A stretch of 64,000 nucleotides of DNA from assembly GCA_023362775.1 (NCBI GenBank), contig JALMGJ010000029.1, positions 3,669,268 to 3,733,267 of the forward strand, in the 5' to 3' direction. Shown piece by piece: positions 57,418 to 64,000 of the stretch. Within the stretch, counting starts at the first letter, position 1. Each line of letters opens with the position of its first letter. The notes beneath the pieces were generated by a model. The model was not told where the DNA came from. It made no database searches and saw nothing but the letters and a program-made list of their open reading frames with translations. The stretch comes from Charina bottae (Eukaryota > Chordata > Lepidosauria > Squamata > Charinaidae). The position numbers were made by a program, and so were the translations under genes.

Positions 57418-60400
57418 TCAAACCCTCATGTCCAATCTTAATACTATAGCCAGCCATACATGCTATAGGTGGTTTGAGTTGAGTATCCAAAAGGAATTGA
57501 TTACCACTAGATCACCATGGGTCAAACTGATTTTCAAGTTTCCTTTCAAGAGCATCTTTCAAACGATGAGTGATAAAATGGCCAGTTGTATGCTTTCTTT
57601 CCCACCTGAAAATCTAGCACGTATGTTGGACTAAAGAGATGGAAAATATGCTAAACAGGGATGGGATGAAACCTCCCACTTATCATTTAAGAAATTCTCC
57701 CAGGGGCTCACTGATCTTTTTCTGTCTAGTTCAATAAGAAGTGGGCCGAAACAATGATCTGCAAGACTGCAAAGTAGACTTTTGTTTATATGATATATGT
57801 TTATATAATACATACATCAGTGCACTAGCCATTGCAAAGAAAAACTAGGTATTTAAGGCATAACATTCTCCTTTGAGCTGTTTTGTTGCTTCCTTTTTTC
57901 CAGTGTGACTTAACTATTCCAGTTTTAATCTTTTAAATTTTGGTCCAGATTATCAAATGGTGCAAAAGAGAGATAGATGTGATTTTTTTTTTTTAAAAAA
58001 AGCATCCATTCCTAACAGAAGAAAATCAAATGGAGTGGAAATGTCTAGTAATATCTACAGTATAGCCAAAATATGCAAAACTATTGTTCTAAAGGAAGAA
58101 GGATATTAATAATAAGACACATAAGTGTAACTCCTAAGAAAGCTAGATTGTCAGAGGTTTCTTTTGCTATTCTAGACATTGTAGGAGGACAGCCATAATC
58201 TGATAGCAACTTCTCCAACTAACAAATTTTATTAAAAGGCATACGTTTTGATTTGTGGCACTCAATGCCTCAAGATCACACTATTGATATTTACTGTAAA
58301 ATAGTTAAAATTTCAATGAGGTCATTAAAGACCATTGGGGTATTTGAGGGTGAGAATAATAGCAGTTTCCCTCTCACCTCTCATTCCCACTATTCAAACC
58401 CTCAAAAAACACAAGTAAAAAAACTTTGTACACACCCCTTGCACAGATGTTATCTCATTACTGGATGGCCTCCTGCAGCCCATCCATAGATTGAGAAACT
58501 GGGCTGCACCCTTTGATCCTGTAGAAGTTGCCCATGCCTGTTCTAAGATGACTAGCAGAAATGTAAATATGCTGTTGATTATCATCTCCAGTTCCCTGTA
58601 ACTCCAACAAAACTGATATACAGTAAGCAATATTGCTCTTCCTCCCTTTCTTCTTGTATCCCATAACAGACTTTTGGTCTTCAGAGAAACAGGTTTCCTT
58701 GGTGGCCCCAATTGGCTTGTAGAAGTTGCAAAACAGAAAGGAAAATAAGATGTACCCTTTCTGTCTGATGATCTATCTGATGATCTATCCTCATTTTTGC
58801 AAAGCCCTAATTTTCCCCCCTACATCAGTCTCCTAATTTCCTTACTGACTCCCTGCTTCTCTCTCCTCTTAGCCATTTTTGGCTGAAGTTTAGGTGGCAA
58901 AACTACTGGAGGCAGGGTTGTATGGCATATATCACCCCAAATCTATATTGTTATTGATATTCATCTGTTGGTTCACCTTGGGTTGATAATTTTCCCTTTA
59001 AATGTTGGACTTGCTGATATTTGCAGTAGGAAATGGCAGCTGTGCAATCTGTAAACTTGGAATAGCAAAATTGTGATAGACATTTCTGCCAATCAGTTTC
59101 TCTAATGGTACCCTCCCAATTATTGAAAAAAGAAGGCATCCCCTTGCCCTGGGGGACCCCAAGAATGGGAAATGGCTCTCAAGGGAAGTAGGACCGAATC
59201 GGCAAAGCTGGAGCCCCACTCAGCCAAATGAATCAGAGGGCCTCGACTATGTGAATCAATCAGCTAAAGAGGCAGCTCCTTTAAAGCCATTTCAAAAGTC
59301 CCAAATTACCTGTTTGCACATTGAAGCTGAGTTAAGGCACATTTCCAAAGAGCTAAGCATGCCTTCACTGTTCCACTCTGATTGAATTAGAATGTTTTAT
59401 AGAGCTCAAAGCACATTGCAGCATATATGGGAGTGGGAGCTGAAAGGCCACTGACTTTTTCAGGGTATGCAGTTACAGTATCACACCCGACATGCTGCAC
59501 ATGAAAGCCAGAGCTTCTCTCAAATGATCCGGTCCAATAATTCAGAACTTGGGAGAAAACGCTACTCCAGCTGCTCTAAATGAGAGAAGAGGAGAAGCCA
59601 TCCTGAATGACTTTCAAGGACAATTCAGTTGACCTCACTCATTATCTGGTTCAGTGTATTATCTTGCTTGTAATGTGTGTGCCACTATTGGTTCAAGGAC
59701 TACACACAAGCAAATCAGAACAAGACCCCCTCCTCTTTCTGGTTGCTGGTATCTCTGGATTAGTATTATTTTATGGGAAGAGAAATCAACACATACTTTA
59801 TTACCATCAATGATCCAGGTGAAAAAAACAAAAACATGTGAGAACACAATAACCAAGGATACCATGTTTGATGGCACTTTAATCACTGCAAGACAGAACT
59901 TAGCCACAATGCTGGTAAACATCAGCTTCATTTAGGAAAGACATTTGCTAAATGCAGACTTTGCTAACTGTAAAGGCACATTCATGGCTGAGAATTACCT
60001 GCACACCTTGCCAAGGGCTTCTCCAAACCATAGTATGGCCCTCAGGTTTGCCTAGACTGGTTTTCCAATCACATCTCTTTTTCAAGTTAGTAAGGTCTGT
60101 TCTTATTTATCAAAAAAGACATGACTAAACAATCTAGTAGCCGTCGCCTTTATAGGGAGGCAGACAGCTAACACTGTACAGCTGCCTAGTGTCTGACTGG
60201 CACTTTGCCATTTGCCTTCATTTGACAGTAGCGATCCAAAAAGAAAATCAAACACACCAATTCAAGTCTCTAAACGCCTTTCCTTGAATTGTCAAGTAAG
60301 TTCTCAAACTTATAGTATTCCACACATTTCATTTGGTAGCAAGCATTTTTAAAATATTTGTATTGTTATTATTGGGAAGATACCACTCGTTTTATGGATG

Positions 60401-63208
60401 ATGGTTTGAAACCAGGTAGATGGACTTAAATGTTGCTCAGCCTTTCTCCAGTGGATCTTGAGACTAGGAGCCTTGATGCTGAATAGATCCACGTAGAAGA
60501 CTAATTAAAAAAAAATGAGACTGAAGAAACTGCCATCTTCCAGACTGATAAAAGCCAGAATACAATAAGTGATTCCAAAAGAAAGATAAAAGTGATGGGA
60601 GGAGAGATTGAGAGTTTTAACTGGTTCCCTCCCTCCTATGATCCTGACAACATTTCCCTTCCCAAAGCTTTCATTTGCATTTCAAGAGAAGGCAGCCCTG
60701 GCCTTCCCTTGAAATGCAAATAACATCTTCTGAAAAGTGATTTATGTGGGGACAGTGGTAGAAATAAAGAGCAGCTTTCGGAAGCCCAGCCATCAAGGGA
60801 GAATAAGGAGTTTCATTAATTTCCCACAACCCAAAACATAAATTACTTCTCAGGAGTTGCCGTTTACATTTCAAGAGAAGTCTCCATTGATACTAATGTC
60901 AAGTCCAGGACAGGAAGAGAAAAAGTTACTCTACCACATTACATGATCAGGCTCCTAAAAACTGCAATTTGCATAGTGAAAAATTTAGCAATACAGCTAT
61001 ACATCCATGTATTAATTGTGTTTACACATTCACACAATTAATGTCAATTCTGGTTTGACCTCCAGCCTGTTGAATGACTGGAAGGCATCCGGTGCCACAG
61101 AAAGGTCATTTTGTATAGGTCACTTTGAACAAAAACCCATACAAATGAACAGCTGGTTGGTCAGGACTTTAAACTGGAAGCCAAAGAGACTGACAGGAGG
61201 TCTTTCCAGCCAAGTGGTATCTAGTGTTCATTCACATCATCTCCTTCTTTCCTCCCACACCTCCCCTCAGTGAGGGCAATCTTACGGCTGAAGATATGCA
61301 ATGGCTTCTCTAATTGGCAATAAGTCTCTCACCACACAACATGAATAAAAAAGCTGGAAGTAGGAGAGAAGGAAGGTCCAATCCTTACAGTCTGCTCCCT
61401 GTTGAAAGTTGCCTTAAGGTCTGGTAGTTTTTACTTGTCCTCAATGTTGCCAGGAAGAACCTAGATCTTCACTTAGCTGCTGCTGCTATCATCATCATCA
61501 CCATCTTCATCATCTTTATATGTGACTATGATAATACAGCATAGAAAATAAGATTTAACTGTAAAACAAGTAGCAGCATGTAATGGCAACCTGCGGAAGA
61601 CCTTTGTATTTCGAGGAGTTAGGTGGCATGTTTTGATTTTCCTTCCCCACACCTAGGAGATTAGAGTTTATTTTGAGTTATACTGATGTTTAATTGGCTT
61701 GTTTTTGTTGCTGTTTGGCATGAGGGGTGGGGGAGAGAATAGGTATATGTTCACTCCTCCAGCAGCCCTTCAGAACATATCTCTGTGGGAAGTGGGGGGA
61801 GAGAAAGTCCCCAGCTTGTTAGGTTCACTCCTCCAGCCACTCTTTTAGCGGCTTGGAATGGGGGGGATGATGATAAGAGATTGTTTTGGTTAAGCACTTG
61901 CTTATCTGATCGCTTTCCCAGGTTATTGGAATGATGTCATGGTCAGGTGCTGGACCACATGAAGAATCCCAGTCAAGGTCAGGCCATGCAGCTTCAGTAC
62001 CATGGAAACTTGGTCATGGGGTTTGGGAGCCAGGCTTTGATAAAAACCTTAGGATTATCTTTGGAGTTTGGGAGTCCACACAGGCCTGAGTGCTGGGTGC
62101 TGTGAAAATTGCCACCTTGGGGTATCTCCGCTGTCCTTATTAGAGGGCTCCTGGCAGCCTATGGGAGATTAGGTATCACCTTGTTTGCTTGGTATGTATG
62201 TATTTCTGTATGCTATGCTATGCTTGTTATGCTTTGTAAACTGTGTTTAGACTGTGTTTAACTTTGTTTGTTTATAATAAAGCTTTAAGTTTCTTTATCC
62301 ACTGGTGTGCTATTATCTCTGGATCTAAAAGAATCAATTGCCCCAGCCCCTGATCAAAGAGGCGTGGACTCTTGGCAATACACAGCATCACAAAATCATA
62401 AAATCGTAGCATCTTAAACCTAGGATAACTAGAACAACGAGTCACACAGCAGAAGATTTATATGATGCATCATGCAGTCATGCAGAGGAAATCTAAATGT
62501 CAATGCCTTTATCTAAGATAATGTGTTTAACCTGATACTGTTCCACCCTCAACATAAATATTTCTGGCAGAGGATATGGCTATTCAGGTTGTGCTAAAGC
62601 TGCCAGTTAACCCTATTACAACTTTTAAAGCCCATTTTTACAACTTGTTGTGGTATATTTGCAACACACACACACACACACCAACATATTTTGTGAAACA
62701 TTAAGATAACGAACAAAAGCTATTAGTAAGGCAAGATGTGCTACCTTTATGGGATTTTTAGGAATGGCAACTATGTTGGAAAATGTCTTGTAGTTGAATA
62801 AAAATGGCTGTAGAATAAGTGCATTCATAGGAGTAAGTCTGGGGTCTCTCACACATCTTAGCAGCCCAAATGTGGTCCTACTTCAAAAACAGATGGGAAA
62901 TGTAACTGTCTTATCAAGCTAATCCAGGAAATAGAATAAAAGATTGGGTTTTCTCTTATTGTCCTGTTCCAACTAAGACTCAAAGCAGGAAACAATTACT
63001 TTTTATTTATCAGCAATATATACAATAAATGCACACCGGTTGATAGCTCACTCGCATGCAGTCGTGGGAATATGCAGCGATGGCATGGCGCAAAAAGGTA
63101 GTCCACGTGGCGGAAAGGTGAGGTCTGGAAGTGAGGCTGGCGCAGCCACAAGGCAGGGCTTGGGATCGGAGTCCGGTGTGGTAACAAGGCAAGGCACAAG
63201 AGTGCAGT

Positions 63209-63673
63209 TGTGAGGATCGTAGCCTTAAATCCTAATATCAGCAACTTTCACCAGGAGCCATTTAAGCCAAAGGGAAAAGCTGTTTATTAGAACAAGTATG
63301 CATAAATCCAAGTTGAAGTTACGAATGAAAAAGCCCGCACAAAGTATCAATTAAATCATGCCCACTCTCTAACGTTCCAGCCCAATCCAGCGTCATCAGT
63401 CTCCAGCATTTTTCCTCCTTGATTTCCCCTCCTCCCTTTTCCTGTTCACTTGCAGACATTCTCAGATGATAGAATGGTGCTGACCTTGACAGTCTGTCTC
63501 AGTTCTGTTTCTCTAACGATTACACTGGAATGTGCCCAGCCCACCCCCTTTTCCCCGCGTCTACTCTACATCAACCTAGCTCTAATCGTTACACGTATCT
63601 AACCCTTAATTTAATGGCAGGATGTGGAATTCGAACCCAGTCGTCTGCTGTGTTCGCAATCCACATCATGACA
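63209..63673 (-). mobile_element. Solo LTR inside a minisatellite, copy B
   Basis: Same as 25784-26248, with GCAGT on both sides. The minisatellite continues to the window end. Confidence 0.82.
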
Positions 63674-64000
63674 GCAGTCCAGCGCGGCAACAAGGTGAGG
63701 CATGGAAGGAAAGTCCTGCACGGTGGCAAGGCAAGGCAAGGCTTGGAAGCGGAATCCAGTGCGGCAACAAGACGAGGCACAGAAAGGCAGTCCTGCGTGG
63801 CAGCAAGGCAAGGCTTGGACACGGAATCCGGCGCGACAGCAAGGCAAAGGTTGGAAACGGGCTCCAGAGTGGTAACAGGGCAATTCACGGGAGAGAGGTC
63901 CAGCGCAGCAGCAAGGCAAGGCTCAGAGACAGGGTCTGGCATGGTCACCAGGCAAGGTACGGGAGCGAAGTCCGACATGGCAGCAGGACGAGGCTCATAG

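Larger units (their letters stand above)
37468..64000 (+). repeat. Copy B of the ~26.5-kb direct duplication
   Basis: Same orientation and same order of elements as copy A. It is still matching copy A at the last base of the window, so its right boundary is not visible. Private changes include a 20-bp tandem duplication at 57378-57417, a (TTTTA)n tract 31 bp shorter, a longer (TTTA)n tract at ~53.8 kb, and small deletions in C or G runs near 42.8, 43.3, 61.26 and 61.73 kb. Divergence is in the range of allelic variation rather than of an old duplication. Confidence 0.97.

Overview
The window is vertebrate, non-genic, repeat-rich DNA. I recognise no intact host gene, functional RNA gene, CRISPR array or bacterial feature. 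The repeat set points to a squamate reptile: Sauria-type tRNA SINEs, a Bov-B (RTE) LINE fragment, MIR-type SINEs with L2/CR1-like tails, a 5S-rRNA-derived SINE, L1, Penelope-like debris, hAT elements and long (TTTTA)n/(GAATA)n microsatellites. A snake is plausible but not proven.

Layout. The main structure is a direct duplication: 1-26576 reappears as 37468-64000. The copies are nearly identical; I noticed about a dozen single-base differences plus microsatellite length changes. The offset drifts from 37467 to 37425. Neither outer breakpoint is visible because the window starts and ends inside the two copies. Between them lies 10.9 kb of spacer (26577-37467) containing a run of exactly 100 N at 28901-29000. 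The arrangement fits either a false (haplotype) duplication made during assembly or a very young tandem duplication with a ~37.4-kb period.

Copy A, in order: AATG/CA microsatellite; PLE-derived palindromes (968-1004, 1856-2226); MIR SINE; full-length Sauria SINE (4137-4466); 5S-derived SINE; a GC-rich 1.27-kb non-autonomous hAT element (5272-6540) carrying a 171-bp inverted repeat that looks like a captured host exon; another PLE palindrome (9560-9822); Bov-B 3' end; CR1/L2 tails; (TTTTA)n; a second hAT (13410-13746); TTTTG/TATCC array; MIR pair; truncated Sauria SINE; perfect hAT foldback MITE (19801-19928); a candidate ERV-like LTR near 24.3-24.95 kb; and a solo LTR (25784-26248) inserted cleanly into a 36-bp minisatellite inside an open frame with 12-residue repeats.

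Spacer: the rest of that ORF, a second foldback MITE, an L2/CR1 3' end, the gap, a 5'-truncated L1 with 19-bp target duplications, a truncated Sauria SINE next to a third hAT, a (TTTTA)n-tailed MIR, a composite tRNA-headed/CR1-tailed SINE with 26-bp target duplications, a mariner-like MITE and AT-rich arrays. Copy B repeats copy A in the same order.

No genes work together here. The interest lies in element structure (exon capture, palindromic PLE insertions, a promoter-like minisatellite shared by three hATs) and in whether the duplication is real.
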